Below the pieces are notes generated by a model. That model worked only from the letters and a program-made list of their open reading frames with translations. It made no database searches and was not told the origin of the DNA. Shown one piece after another: positions 6,798-13,947 of a stretch of DNA of 20,576 nucleotides. How positions within the stretch are numbered: position 1 is the stretch's first letter; the number at the start of each line of letters is the position of its first letter. The stretch is from XYD2-FULL-39-9 sp964363685 (GTDB lineage: Bacteria; Patescibacteriota; Patescibacteriia; Magasanikbacterales; GWA2-37-8), in assembly GCA_964363685.1 (NCBI GenBank), contig CAYIJG010000011.1, positions 1-20,576 on the forward strand. The letters run 5' to 3'. Both the position numbers and the translations under genes were made by a program.

Positions 6798-7232
6798 TTA
6801 TTTAAGTAAGGCTTTAAGTTGTTCTTGCTTAGCTGGATCTAAATTAAGCATTTTTATCAGTCCTTCCATAGAATTAGTTGATTTTGTCTGCTGTTCATCG
6901 CTCGAAGACATACCTAACCAATCACCATACTGCGACCAAATATTTTTAAAAAGTGGAGGCAAAAAAATACCCGCGGCAACAAGTGGAATAAGTATAATAA
7001 AAATTTTAACCCAACTACTGACTGCCATCCACAGAAGCTTACCGTTTAACTTACGATTCTGTTCATAAATAATCTGGGACCATTTCAGGTTTTTCTCAAT
7101 CAGTTCTTTGAGGCTGGTTTCGTTTTCTGGCGGTTTGAGTGACTCTTTGCCACTAACAACTGTGGCCGAATCTTGTGGCTGAACAGTATCTTGGTTTGGG
7201 CTAATGGCAGGAGTATTGTTGTGTCTAAACAT
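6798..7232 (-). CDS. Small single-pass membrane protein, function unknown
   Basis: This 144-aa protein has no recognised family. Residues 1-40 are polar and Pro/Gln/Ser-rich and probably disordered. A short helix (41-66, rich in K, E, N and Q) leads to one hydrophobic segment at about 74-92 (VKIFIILIPLVAAGIFLPP). The tail holds a Ser/Thr/Gln-rich stretch and a C-terminal helix ending in QEQLKALLK. No cleavable signal peptide is evident. The helix suggests an inner-membrane protein with both ends possibly cytoplasmic-facing or exposed; the topology cannot be settled from sequence. The gene starts 9 bp after nrdR on the same strand, so it is almost certainly co-transcribed with it. There is no direct evidence that it is linked to nucleotide regulation. 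Confidence 0.75.
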   Translation of the reverse strand: MFRHNNTPAISPNQDTVQPQDSATVVSGKESLKPPENETSLKELIEKNLKWSQIIYEQNRKLNGKLLWMAVSSWVKIFIILIPLVAAGIFLPPLFKNIWSQYGDWLGMSSSDEQQTKSTNSMEGLIKMLNLDPAKQEQLKALLK

Positions 7233-7241
7233 ACTAAATAA

Positions 7242-7694
7242 TTACTTGGATGATAATTTTTTTAATTCTTTTTCAAACGTGCGCACATCTCTAAAATCAT
7301 GGTAGATGCTGGCAAACCGGATATAGGCAACCTTATCAAAACCACGCAAATGTTTTATCACTACCTCGCCAATTTCTTTACTGGAAATTTCTTTTGATTT
7401 CTTTTTTTGAATATCGCGCTCAATCGAATGTATTAAACGATGGAAGCCGTCACGAGTATATGGTCGTTTGGTCAGCGACATGCGGACGCCGTTTTCTATC
7501 TTATCGCGCATATAGATTTCACGATGGCCATCGCCTTTGACAACAATAATATCCAAAAGTTCCATTTCCTCCACCGTAGAAAAACGATATTCGCATTTAT
7601 CGCACTGACGGCGACGGCGAATAGATAGATCGTCCTCAGCTGGGCGAGTATCTACCACACTGGTTTCTTTGTTATTGCAGATTGGACAACGCAT
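7242..7694 (-). CDS. nrdR: Transcriptional repressor NrdR
   Basis: NrdR is the ATP/dATP-sensing repressor of ribonucleotide reductase genes in bacteria. This 150-aa protein has the expected N-terminal zinc ribbon (MRCPIC, C3 and C6; CDKC, C31 and C34), with VVDTRPAEDDLSIRRRRQC between the pairs. The ATP-cone domain follows from about 47 (VVKGDGHREIYMRDKIENG), with VAYIRFASIYHDFRDV near the C-terminus. The length is normal. The ATG at 7694 is preceded by a TATAAT box at a suitable distance. I looked for the paired 16-bp NrdR-box palindromes in this window and saw none, so its targets must lie elsewhere. It heads a two-gene unit with the small membrane protein. Confidence 0.97.
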   Translation of the reverse strand: MRCPICNNKETSVVDTRPAEDDLSIRRRRQCDKCEYRFSTVEEMELLDIIVVKGDGHREIYMRDKIENGVRMSLTKRPYTRDGFHRLIHSIERDIQKKKSKEISSKEIGEVVIKHLRGFDKVAYIRFASIYHDFRDVRTFEKELKKLSSK

Positions 7695-7714
7695 ATATAG
7701 TATTTAATACACAT

Positions 7715-7743
7715 ATTATACATTGCGCCTTTTAATAAAACAA
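7715..7743 (-). promoter_or_regulatory. Candidate nrdR promoter overlapping the ftsZ terminator
   Basis: On the minus strand TTGTTT (7738-7743) and TATAAT (7715-7720) are 17 bp apart. Transcription would begin near 7708, about 14 nt before the nrdR ATG. The -35 half lies inside the distal arm of the ftsZ terminator hairpin, so the two elements are nested. The -10 is perfect and the -35 is weak (3 of 6). Confidence 0.4.
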
Positions 7744-7766
7744 CACCCTTTTGATAGGTGTTGTTT
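7738..7766 (-). terminator. ftsZ terminator
   Basis: A 10-bp perfect stem, AAACAACACC (7738-7747) with GGTGTTGTTT (7757-7766), and a 9-nt loop lie 13 bp past the ftsZ stop. On the minus strand the stem is followed by a T-rich stretch (TATTAAAA), short for an intrinsic terminator but well placed. Confidence 0.6.
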
Positions 7767-7779
7767 AGTTTTAAATAAG

Positions 7780-8997
7780 TTAGATTCCCATCTTCTTTCG
7801 TATAAAGGCTGGGATTTCCAGGTCTTCATCACCGGTATTTTTATCTTTAACCCCGAGTTCTCGGGATTGAGGTTTGGAAATATTTGGTATTGTATTAGGA
7901 TTATGAATAATTTGCTTAAATTTCTTTTCTTCCTCTTCTTCATCTTTCTGTACTTTTCTCATAAAGTTGCTTGGCGCATATTTACTACTGGCAAAAAATG
8001 ATTGCGCTGGCTGTTCCTCTTCAATCGCGGCATAGCCTTGGCGACGATCATCAAAACCAGTGGCAATGACCGCAATGCGCATTTGGCCAGACATAGTTTC
8101 ATCTATATTGGCGCCGAATATTACCTTGGCATCTTCGGAAGCAGAACCAGTGACAATTTTGGCCGCATCGCTAACCTCATTCATGGTCATATCTGGGCCA
8201 CCGGTAATGGTAAAGAGTATGCCTCTAGCACCATCGATAGAAAGCTCAAGCAATGGACTCGAGATAGCAGCCTTGGCTGCCTCTACGGCTCTATTTTCGC
8301 CTGTACCCGTGCCAATACCCATCAACGCCGAACCAGCATCACGCATAATGGTTTTGACATCAGCAAAGTCAACGTTGATTAGGCCGGGGATAGTAATAAG
8401 CTCCGCAATACCTTGCACGCCTTGTTTGAGCACATCGTCTACAATTTTAAATGATTCCAGAAGCGTAGTTTTTTTATCTATAATTTGTAAAATACGATCG
8501 TTCGGAATTGTAATAATTGCATCTACATTACGAGCCAATTGCTCCCAGGCTTTTTCAGCAATATCTCTTCTCTGTGGACCTTCAAAATTAAACGGCTTAG
8601 TGACTACCGCCACGGTGAGCGCGCCAGCTTCTTTGGCAACCGAAGCCACAATGGGCGCCGCGCCTGAACCAGTGCCACCACCCAAACCACAGGTGATAAA
8701 AACCATATCGGCGTCTTTGACCACATCTCTAATTTCATTCTGACTTTCTTCGGCAGCCTTGCGCCCAACTTCCGGATCCATACCAGCACCAAGACCTCTA
8801 GTGACTGTTTTACCAATATGAAGTTTTTGCGGAGCCGAGTTATGATGCAAAGCCTGAACATCGGTATTCATGGCAATAAAATCTACACCACGAATACGAC
8901 TAGCAACCATGCGATTAACAGCCGAACCGCCAGATCCGCCAACACCAATAACTTTAATTTTGGCAAATGTTTCTATATCAGGTTTTACTTGAGGCAT
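7780..8997 (-). CDS. ftsZ: Cell division protein FtsZ
   Basis: FtsZ is the tubulin-like GTPase that forms the division ring. This 405-aa protein has the nucleotide loop KVIGVGGSGGSAVNRM (15-30), the tubulin signature GGGTGSG (106-112), TKPFNFEGPQRR (133-144) and the T7 synergy loop NVDFADVKTIM (208-218) needed to complete the GTPase site of the next subunit. After the globular core (to about 320) comes a charged linker with a run of Glu/Lys. The conserved C-terminal peptide DLEIPAFIRKKMGI follows, and this is the part that binds FtsA. All key elements are present, so it should be functional. The ATG at 8997 is preceded by AGGA at a 10-bp distance and by TATAAT at 9021-9026. Its partner ftsA lies upstream but is separated by 204 bp holding hairpins. 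Confidence 0.98.
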   Translation of the reverse strand: MPQVKPDIETFAKIKVIGVGGSGGSAVNRMVASRIRGVDFIAMNTDVQALHHNSAPQKLHIGKTVTRGLGAGMDPEVGRKAAEESQNEIRDVVKDADMVFITCGLGGGTGSGAAPIVASVAKEAGALTVAVVTKPFNFEGPQRRDIAEKAWEQLARNVDAIITIPNDRILQIIDKKTTLLESFKIVDDVLKQGVQGIAELITIPGLINVDFADVKTIMRDAGSALMGIGTGTGENRAVEAAKAAISSPLLELSIDGARGILFTITGGPDMTMNEVSDAAKIVTGSASEDAKVIFGANIDETMSGQMRIAVIATGFDDRRQGYAAIEEEQPAQSFFASSKYAPSNFMRKVQKDEEEEEKKFKQIIHNPNTIPNISKPQSRELGVKDKNTGDEDLEIPAFIRKKMGI

Positions 8998-9020
8998 ACA
9001 ATTTAAATCCTAAATACTAA

Positions 9021-9026
9021 ATTATA
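9021..9026 (-). promoter_or_regulatory. Candidate -10 box for ftsZ
   Basis: A perfect TATAAT on the minus strand lies 23 bp before the ftsZ ATG and would give a leader of about 17 nt. The position of the -35 (GGCGAA at 9044-9049) does not match consensus and falls in the loop region of hairpin 9035-9056. The DNA here is AT-rich, so chance is possible. Confidence 0.3.
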
Positions 9027-9031
9027 AATTC

Positions 9032-9090
9032 TCCCGATTTCGGTTCGCCGAAATCGTGGATCCTCGATTTTGCTCGAAGCAAAATCGGGA
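9032..9090. repeat. Nested palindromes upstream of ftsZ
   Basis: Three inverted repeats are packed into 59 bp. CGATTTCGG (9035-9043) pairs with CCGAAATCG (9048-9056) around a TTCG loop. CGATTTTGCT (9065-9074) pairs with AGCAAAATCG (9078-9087) around a 3-nt loop. The outer ends TCCCGATTT (9032-9040) and AAATCGGGA (9082-9090) also pair around a central GGATCC. Two hairpins or one long cruciform are therefore alternative folds. It may be another dispersed repeat family, or regulatory for ftsZ. Confidence 0.7.
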
Positions 9091-9141
9091 TAAAATTAAA
9101 GTTGGTGTACACATTTTGTGTTCAGAACGTCCTTAAACAAA

Positions 9142-9163
9142 ATAACGGAGCGGACTCCGTTAT
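9142..9163 (-). terminator. ftsA terminator
   Basis: A perfect 9-bp stem, ATAACGGAG (9142-9150) with CTCCGTTAT (9155-9163), and a 4-nt loop lie 38 bp past the ftsA stop. On the minus strand it is followed by TTTGTTTAAG. This is a good intrinsic terminator shape and implies that ftsZ needs its own promoter or reads through. Confidence 0.65.
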
Positions 9164-9201
9164 ATAGTTTATAGTTTTAAACTCGGACTGTCAAGAAATT
9201 A

Positions 9202-10467
9202 TTAAGGTATCAAACTCTTAAAAGTTTTTTTCAAAAAATCAAACGCTTTGCCTCCGCCTTTGAATACATTACCAGATCTAGGCTTGCCGTAACCACCACT
9301 ACTTTGCATCTGGCTCCCCCATTTGACAAGGCCTACAGCTGTGGAGAATCCTAGGTCATTTACTTTATCAGTAACGCTAATTACATTTATAGGATAACCC
9401 AAGTTGGCTGGTAGTCGCAAGACCTTCTTGGCCATTTCTACCATGCCTGGTAATTTAGCGCCACCACCAGTAAGCATTACTCCGGCTGGCAATAATCCTG
9501 AGCGCTGAATCTTGCGTAGTTCGTTGTCCACTTTTTGTAAAATTTCTTCTACTCTTGCAGAAATAATTTCGGACAAATACTTTTTCTTAGCGAGCTCGTG
9601 TTCACCAGATCCTAAATCAAATAGATCAATCTCGTCTTTTTTGGAAGTAAGATCTACGCGACAATCACCATATTCTATCTTTACTCTCTCGGCGATATCT
9701 ACCGAAGTGCGCAAACCAACCGCAATGTCGTTGGTAATAAGTTGGGAACCGATTGGAATAATAGAAGTATGAATTAATTGCCCTTCTTCAAAGACAGCGA
9801 TACTCGTGGTGGCTCCACCGAGATTGACTACCATCACACCTAGCTCTTTCTGACGCTTGGTCACGACTGTTTCGGCTGTGGCTGCCACAGATAATACTAG
9901 ATCTTCGATGTCTAACCCAGCTCTATAGACCGCTTTGGTTAAATTTTTAATTTGGGAAGATGAGCCCAAAATAATCTGGGTATCTACTTCCAAGCGCACA
10001 CCAGTCATTGAGGTTGGGTCTTTAATGCCGGTTTGGCCGTCTACAGTATAGTTCTTTGGCAAGACATGTAGAACTTCGTAATTGAGGGGCGTAGCAATAG
10101 ATCTGGCTGCTTCTATGGCTCTGGCCACATCTTCTTCAGTTATTTCGTTATTGGCTTTTGAGACTGCAATCACGCCTTTGCTAGTTTGAGATAAGATATG
10201 CAAACCGGAAATCCCTACCCAAACGCTGTCTATCGGCACACCTACCATTCGTTCCACTCTCTCCAGGCAAGCTGAAACAGAAGACACTACATCTTCTATA
10301 CTACTGATAACGCCTTTTTGGACACCTTCGGAAGGAAATTCTGTTGCTCCCAAAATCTGAAGTTCTTCCCCTTGGTTATCTTTTTCAACTAGCTGGCCAA
10401 CTACCATGCGGACAAAATTTGACCCGATATCCAAGCCACTGATTAAATTGCCTTGATGATTTTTCAT
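9202..10467 (-). CDS. ftsA: Cell division protein FtsA
   Basis: FtsA is the actin-like ATPase that tethers FtsZ to the membrane. This 421-aa protein opens with the actin-fold phosphate loop SGLDIGSNFVRMVVGQL (10-26). The FtsA-specific 1C-type region (about 85-165) includes VWVGISGLHI and TPLNYEVLHVLP. The second phosphate motif VVNLGGATTSIAVF follows (near 217-230), then the adenosine motif VMLTGGGAKLPGM. The extreme C-terminus FDFLKKTFKSLIP is an amphipathic helix of the membrane-targeting type, reached through a Gly-rich linker. Length and motifs are complete. It lies upstream of ftsZ as in most bacteria, but no other dcw genes (ftsQ, murC, ddl) flank it in this window; the next gene upstream is dgkA, with repeat copy B between. 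No convincing promoter was found. Confidence 0.97.
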   Translation of the reverse strand: MKNHQGNLISGLDIGSNFVRMVVGQLVEKDNQGEELQILGATEFPSEGVQKGVISSIEDVVSSVSACLERVERMVGVPIDSVWVGISGLHILSQTSKGVIAVSKANNEITEEDVARAIEAARSIATPLNYEVLHVLPKNYTVDGQTGIKDPTSMTGVRLEVDTQIILGSSSQIKNLTKAVYRAGLDIEDLVLSVAATAETVVTKRQKELGVMVVNLGGATTSIAVFEEGQLIHTSIIPIGSQLITNDIAVGLRTSVDIAERVKIEYGDCRVDLTSKKDEIDLFDLGSGEHELAKKKYLSEIISARVEEILQKVDNELRKIQRSGLLPAGVMLTGGGAKLPGMVEMAKKVLRLPANLGYPINVISVTDKVNDLGFSTAVGLVKWGSQMQSSGGYGKPRSGNVFKGGGKAFDFLKKTFKSLIP

Positions 10468-10493
10468 ACAACTACGAAATTACTTACTATTAT

Positions 10494-10581
10494 TGTCATC
10501 CTGAACGTAGTGAAGGATCTCTGTCGATTTTTTAATAATTGGACAGGGGTTATTCTCCGCCTTGGGCGGATCAGAATGACA
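10494..10581. repeat. Dispersed imperfect palindromic repeat, copy B
   Basis: This 88-bp element lies in the dgkA-ftsA gap, bounded by TGTCAT (10494-10499) and ATGACA (10576-10581). It contains the hairpin TCCGCC-TTG-GGCGGA (10556-10570) and a CTGTC/GACAG pair (10511-10515 with 10532-10536). Its left arm matches the inverted right arm of copy A at 2818-2901, which is the evidence that it is a family and not a chance palindrome. Confidence 0.7.
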
Positions 10582-10627
10582 GTTAGAAAAGTTGACTTTT
10601 TAATCCTAGTAGTTACTAATTATACCA

Positions 10628-10993
10628 TTATTTAAACAGACTTGCCAAATGCGGGTAAAAAATCATTAACCCTACTACTAAGGCTACTAAAGACGTCAGG
10701 AGTACCGCTCCGGCCATCACATCTTTGATAATACCGATATAGTGATTAAGGCGTGGTTTGAGTAAATCGCTAAAATATTCAAAAACTGTATTCAGAATTT
10801 CAATAAGCAAAACTAACAAAACCAAAAGGATCACTAAAATTCTTTCCCAGATTAATAAGGGAAATAAAAAGGAAGCAACTAAAACCACAGTACCTACCAC
10901 TACTTGAATTCGGAAATTTTGTTCTGATTTAAAAACATGAGTCAACCCCTTGCCCGCATCTGCAAAGCTTTTTATAAATCTATTCCACAGCAT
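10628..10993 (-). CDS. dgkA: Diacylglycerol / undecaprenol kinase family protein
   Basis: This 121-aa integral membrane kinase of the DgkA family has three hydrophobic segments (about 31-47, 51-67 and 93-112) and an amphipathic N-terminal surface helix. The conserved catalytic positions are visible: E24 and N26 in SEQNFR, E65 and N68 in IEILNT, E72, and K90-D91 in IIKDVMAGAVLL. Gram-positive-type members phosphorylate undecaprenol for cell-wall lipid carrier recycling and E. coli DgkA phosphorylates diacylglycerol. Which lipid is used here cannot be told from the sequence. It starts 5 bp after ybeY, an order also found in many Firmicutes. It is the last gene of a tight run that begins with two calcium-repeat proteins. 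Confidence 0.92.
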   Translation of the reverse strand: MLWNRFIKSFADAGKGLTHVFKSEQNFRIQVVVGTVVLVASFLFPLLIWERILVILLVLLVLLIEILNTVFEYFSDLLKPRLNHYIGIIKDVMAGAVLLTSLVALVVGLMIFYPHLASLFK

Positions 10994-10998
10994 AATTT

Positions 10999-11427
10999 TT
11001 ATTTCTTAAAGTACTTATCTACCACATCTTCTTGCAAACCAAACATAATTTCAGCTTCTTTTTTCTGGCCATGATCATGACCAATAATATGCAAAAAACC
11101 GTGGGCTAACATTCTCACGAATTCCTCTTCCGGCTTTACCGCAAAATTTTTGGCTTGACGGACAATTTGTGGATAACAGATATATATTTGACCCAATGAA
11201 TTTGTCTTAATAATTTTATCTTCTTGCCATGCAAATGACAGTACATCTGTCACTTTTTTCAATCCCCTGTATCTAAAATTTAGATCTTTAATCTCTTTAT
11301 CTCCAACAATACTTACTTCTACACTACCTTTGGCTTTAGTTACTTTTTCTATTTGGTTGAATACTTTTTGTATCTTTACCAAAGTCCAGGGGCAATCTAC
11401 ATTTTTATTGAAATCTAAATTTATCAT
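10999..11427 (-). CDS. ybeY: Endoribonuclease YbeY (16S rRNA maturation factor)
   Basis: YbeY is a single-strand endoribonuclease involved in 16S rRNA 3'-end maturation and ribosome quality control. The zinc-binding signature HGFLHIIGHDH is intact with H109, H113 and H119. Upstream blocks typical of the family are VSIVGDKEIKDLNFRYRGLKKVTDVLSFA (conserved segments near 38-66) and GQIYICYPQI. The length of 142 aa is normal. The gene lies 18 bp after the TSP3/PsbP-like membrane protein and 5 bp before dgkA, all on the minus strand, so it appears to be part of one operon. The usual neighbours phoH and era are not in this window. Confidence 0.95.
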   Translation of the reverse strand: MINLDFNKNVDCPWTLVKIQKVFNQIEKVTKAKGSVEVSIVGDKEIKDLNFRYRGLKKVTDVLSFAWQEDKIIKTNSLGQIYICYPQIVRQAKNFAVKPEEEFVRMLAHGFLHIIGHDHGQKKEAEIMFGLQEDVVDKYFKK

Positions 11428-11445
11428 AACTGAACAATTCTTGGA

Positions 11446-12591
11446 TTATAAATCAAAAGACGTTGTGCTTTGATTGCTAGTAGAGGTAGGCATTTCTAAT
11501 GGGAAAGTACTGATCGGTGGAACCGAAATATTGTCTGGAACAACAAATTGAACAGACTTAAAACTTCTGGCCATCATTACCAATACTGACCGGTAGTTCA
11601 CCACGCTGGAGTCGGTAGTGTGATAAATCAGGGCATACACATGATTATTGTCAAAGAAATAATAGACTAGATTATCATTTCTACTTTTACCTGTTTCCAA
11701 AAATCGAGTCTGGAAGTCTAGTAGATTTTGATAGTTTTGTTCAACCCCCCACCGCACAAACCAATCGGAAAAAGTCTGTTGCGGTAATAAGTCAAAAGTT
11801 CTTATTTCTATATTTTCTCCGGTTAAAGTACTAAATAAAACTTCACGCTCTTCAACGTCAACGACACCCAACGCCCAGGTAGTTGGGTAAAGTACACTAT
11901 AACCAAAATTTAAATTTTTATACTCCTTAACAAATTGAGACTCAACTAACTTTATAGGCTCTTTGCCCGCTGGATTATACAAATAAAAGACTTCATGACC
12001 ATCATTATAGCTATCGACATCTGTGTCGGGATTGCTTGGATCAGTTCCAAAAAGCTCTTCTGCTAAATCAGAAATATTGTCTCTGTCCAAATCCGGACTA
12101 TCGCCTAATAGAAAAGACGGAAATTCAATCGGCGCTTCAGGCAAAAATTTAGGGGCTGTTTCGGTAATCACTGCGACCGCTTCGGTGGTGGTAGGAACAA
12201 CGACTGGTTCTGAGACAACCGGCGCCACTTCAATTTTTGGAGGGTTTGGCACAACTAGCTTAGCCTGGTTTTTGGATTGAATATAATAATACACACTAGC
12301 GCCAGCAATCGTTACCACAAACAAAATTCCAAAAAAAATCAGAGATAATTTCTTGTTAGTAAAAATGCTAACTGCGTGTAGCGAATCACCACTGCCGACA
12401 GCTGTGCTTTTATCTAACATTTTCTTTTCCGAATCTGTTAGCTTTGGCTTGGAGTCTAAAATTATTTCTTTTTCTACCTTTTTGAACTTGATTACCGGAT
12501 TCATTCCACCATAAAAATCTGCGGGCATTGTTTGCACATTCACAGTAGCTGATGGTTTTTGCAAAGGAGACTCCGGTTTTTTACCAAACAT
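11446..12591 (-). CDS. Membrane-anchored protein with one TSP3 calcium motif and a PsbP-like C-terminal domain
   Basis: In this 381-aa protein, residues 1-80 are cytoplasmic and polar, and a single membrane helix spans about 83-104 (SLIFFGILFVVTIAGASVYYY). A Pro/Val/Thr-rich spacer (110-160) would cross the wall space. Residues 167-201 (DLDRDNISDLAEELFGTDP, then PDTDVDSYNDGHEV) are Asp-rich loops of the thrombospondin type-3 / EF-hand-like type that bind calcium. The C-terminal domain (about 218-355) begins FVKEYKNLNFGYSVLYPTTW and resembles PsbP/Mog1-fold domains; that fold assignment is tentative. A Ser/Thr-rich tail ends the protein. No cleaved signal is evident, so it is probably a type II membrane protein with the repeats outside. 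It shares the TSP3 unit with the next two genes and is 6 bp from the first of them. Confidence 0.8.
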   Translation of the reverse strand: MFGKKPESPLQKPSATVNVQTMPADFYGGMNPVIKFKKVEKEIILDSKPKLTDSEKKMLDKSTAVGSGDSLHAVSIFTNKKLSLIFFGILFVVTIAGASVYYYIQSKNQAKLVVPNPPKIEVAPVVSEPVVVPTTTEAVAVITETAPKFLPEAPIEFPSFLLGDSPDLDRDNISDLAEELFGTDPSNPDTDVDSYNDGHEVFYLYNPAGKEPIKLVESQFVKEYKNLNFGYSVLYPTTWALGVVDVEEREVLFSTLTGENIEIRTFDLLPQQTFSDWFVRWGVEQNYQNLLDFQTRFLETGKSRNDNLVYYFFDNNHVYALIYHTTDSSVVNYRSVLVMMARSFKSVQFVVPDNISVPPISTFPLEMPTSTSNQSTTSFDL

Positions 12592-12597
12592 ATTGAT

Positions 12598-13404
12598 TTA
12601 TTTTGTGGTAGTTGTTGGTGTAGAAGATGTAGGTGTAGTTGTAGAAGCTGGACTAAACAATTTTCCTGAGCCTAAAGGACTGTAACCATTTTTTACCTCT
12701 GTGCCATCAGGGTAAGTATCGTTATCTGTGTCAGGATTAAGAATGTTAGTTTTCCAAATCAAAATCTCATCTCCATCACTAAGACCATCACCGTCTGTGT
12801 CGCTCTTTAAAGGACCGCTTTTATAAACAGTCACCTCATCACCATCATTCAAGCCATCACTATCGGTATCGGCTAATTGTGGGTTGGTCCCAATTTCTTT
12901 CTCACGCACATCATCGAGACCATCTTGGTCCAAATCCACACCCTCGCCAAATAAAATTTGATCGTTATTTATTTGTGAAGGAAGAGTGGTGGCAGGCGCT
13001 GTGCTCTCTACTGGTTGAGTAGTTTTTACTTGATTATCTACCGGTGTTTTTTCAACTGTATTTTTTACTTCAATCACATTATTTTTTCGGCCATAAAAAA
13101 ACCACCAACTACCATAGGCCAAACCACCGAGCAATAAAACTATAACCAACCCTAAGATTATCTTTCCTAAAATTGGACCACTCATTTTATAATTCCCCAT
13201 TACGCCTTCTTCATTAACTGGCAATAAACTAGGTGGCGTGGTAGCCGTAGGCAGTTTTTTCTTAAGCAAACCATTGGAGAGTGCGTCTGGTATCTCTGCA
13301 GTCTCTCCTGTTGGACTATTTTTTTCTACACCAGAAAACATATCTTCGGGTTCAGTAGGTAAATTTGCTGGCGGAATTGGACTATTGTTTTGATCATCAA
13401 ACAT
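12598..13404 (-). CDS. Membrane-anchored thrombospondin type-3 repeat protein
   Basis: This 268-aa protein has a cytoplasmic, Pro/Ser-rich N-terminal 75 residues and one membrane helix (about 78-104, ILGKIILGLVIVLLLGGLAY). A Thr/Val/Pro spacer leads to four Asp-rich calcium loops between 157 and 240. The units read DLDQDGLDDVREKEIGTNP, DTDSDGLNDGDEV, DTDGDGLSDGDEI and DTDNDTYPDGTEV, each placed about 22-25 residues apart. It then ends NGYSPLGSGKL plus a Ser/Thr/Pro-rich tail of about 18 residues. The same ending (GFSPKGPGKL) closes the third paralogue at 13503, which supports duplication. The function is unknown; such repeats usually form rigid calcium-stabilised rods on the cell surface. No Shine-Dalgarno site precedes the ATG at 13404. 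Confidence 0.85.
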   Translation of the reverse strand: MFDDQNNSPIPPANLPTEPEDMFSGVEKNSPTGETAEIPDALSNGLLKKKLPTATTPPSLLPVNEEGVMGNYKMSGPILGKIILGLVIVLLLGGLAYGSWWFFYGRKNNVIEVKNTVEKTPVDNQVKTTQPVESTAPATTLPSQINNDQILFGEGVDLDQDGLDDVREKEIGTNPQLADTDSDGLNDGDEVTVYKSGPLKSDTDGDGLSDGDEILIWKTNILNPDTDNDTYPDGTEVKNGYSPLGSGKLFSPASTTTPTSSTPTTTTK

Positions 13405-13411
13405 ATTTTTT

Positions 13412-13492
13412 GGTTAAAGGTTAAAGGAAGAAGGTAAAAGTTTAAAACATAGCAGAAAACTATAATGTAATAACTTTAACCCCTAACCTTTC
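13412..13492. other. Intergenic gap with GGTTAAAG inverted repeats
   Basis: The 98-bp gap between two TSP3 genes holds a direct double unit GGTTAAAGGTTAAAGG near 13412 and inverted partners CTTTAACC and TAACCTTT near 13472-13490. It could fold into a hairpin in the minus-strand transcript. TATAGT on the minus strand within the gap is a possible -10 with no good -35. Confidence 0.4.
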
Positions 13493-13502
13493 AACTTAAA
13501 CT

Positions 13503-13913
13503 TTATAACTTCCCTGGCCCTTTTGGACTAAATCCGTGGCGCACCTCATAACCGTCTGTAAAAGTATCGGCATCTGTATCGGCTTTGAGAGGGTCTGTCA
13601 AAAAAATAGAGGCTTCTTGCCAATCTGTCAGCCCATCGCCGTCTGTATCAGCCGAGGCTGGATCAGTTTTATATTTAGCTTCTTCACTATCTGGTATACC
13701 ATCAAAATCTTGATCCGAGCTAGAAATTTTTTCAATAGCCCCTTCAAACTCTTGTTTTTTCGCTTGATCTATAACTGGAGCAGTGGTGGTCTCAAACACT
13801 GAAGAACCGGGTGAAATATTTGTCTGATTTTTATTTTTTTTATAGATAAAAATACCTGCCCCTCCCAGGATTAAAATGATTAGTAAGATAATAATTTTTT
13901 TTCTTGTTTCCAT
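13503..13913 (-). CDS. Small membrane-anchored thrombospondin type-3 repeat protein
   Basis: This 136-aa protein is the shortest of the three TSP3 paralogues. A basic N-terminus and hydrophobic helix (about 6-24, KIIILLIILILGGAGIFIY) form an uncleaved anchor. A polar spacer follows, then three Asp-rich calcium loops at 67-124: DQDFDGIPDSEEAKYKTDP, DTDGDGLTDWQEA and DTDADTFTDGYEV. It ends RHGFSPKGPGKL, nearly the same as the segment after the repeats in the 12598-13404 protein. The gene lies 34 bp after the giant LamG protein, so it may be translated from the same message. It is predicted to sit on the outer face of the cytoplasmic membrane. The function is unknown. Confidence 0.8.
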   Translation of the reverse strand: METRKKIIILLIILILGGAGIFIYKKNKNQTNISPGSSVFETTTAPVIDQAKKQEFEGAIEKISSSDQDFDGIPDSEEAKYKTDPASADTDGDGLTDWQEASIFLTDPLKADTDADTFTDGYEVRHGFSPKGPGKL

Positions 13914-13947
13914 ACTTTACTTTTTTACAATATATCACCTCTAAATT

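Noticed and set aside
8060..8743. Long plus-strand open frame opposite ftsZ (227 codons)
   Set aside because: It is the antisense shadow of a highly conserved gene; the product is low-complexity Ser/Ile/Pro-rich with no recognisable fold.
11990..13700. Asp-rich repeats as cellulosome dockerins
   Set aside because: Dockerins are single paired modules of about 60-70 aa at protein ends. These are variable-number TSP3-type loops behind a membrane anchor, with no cohesin in sight.
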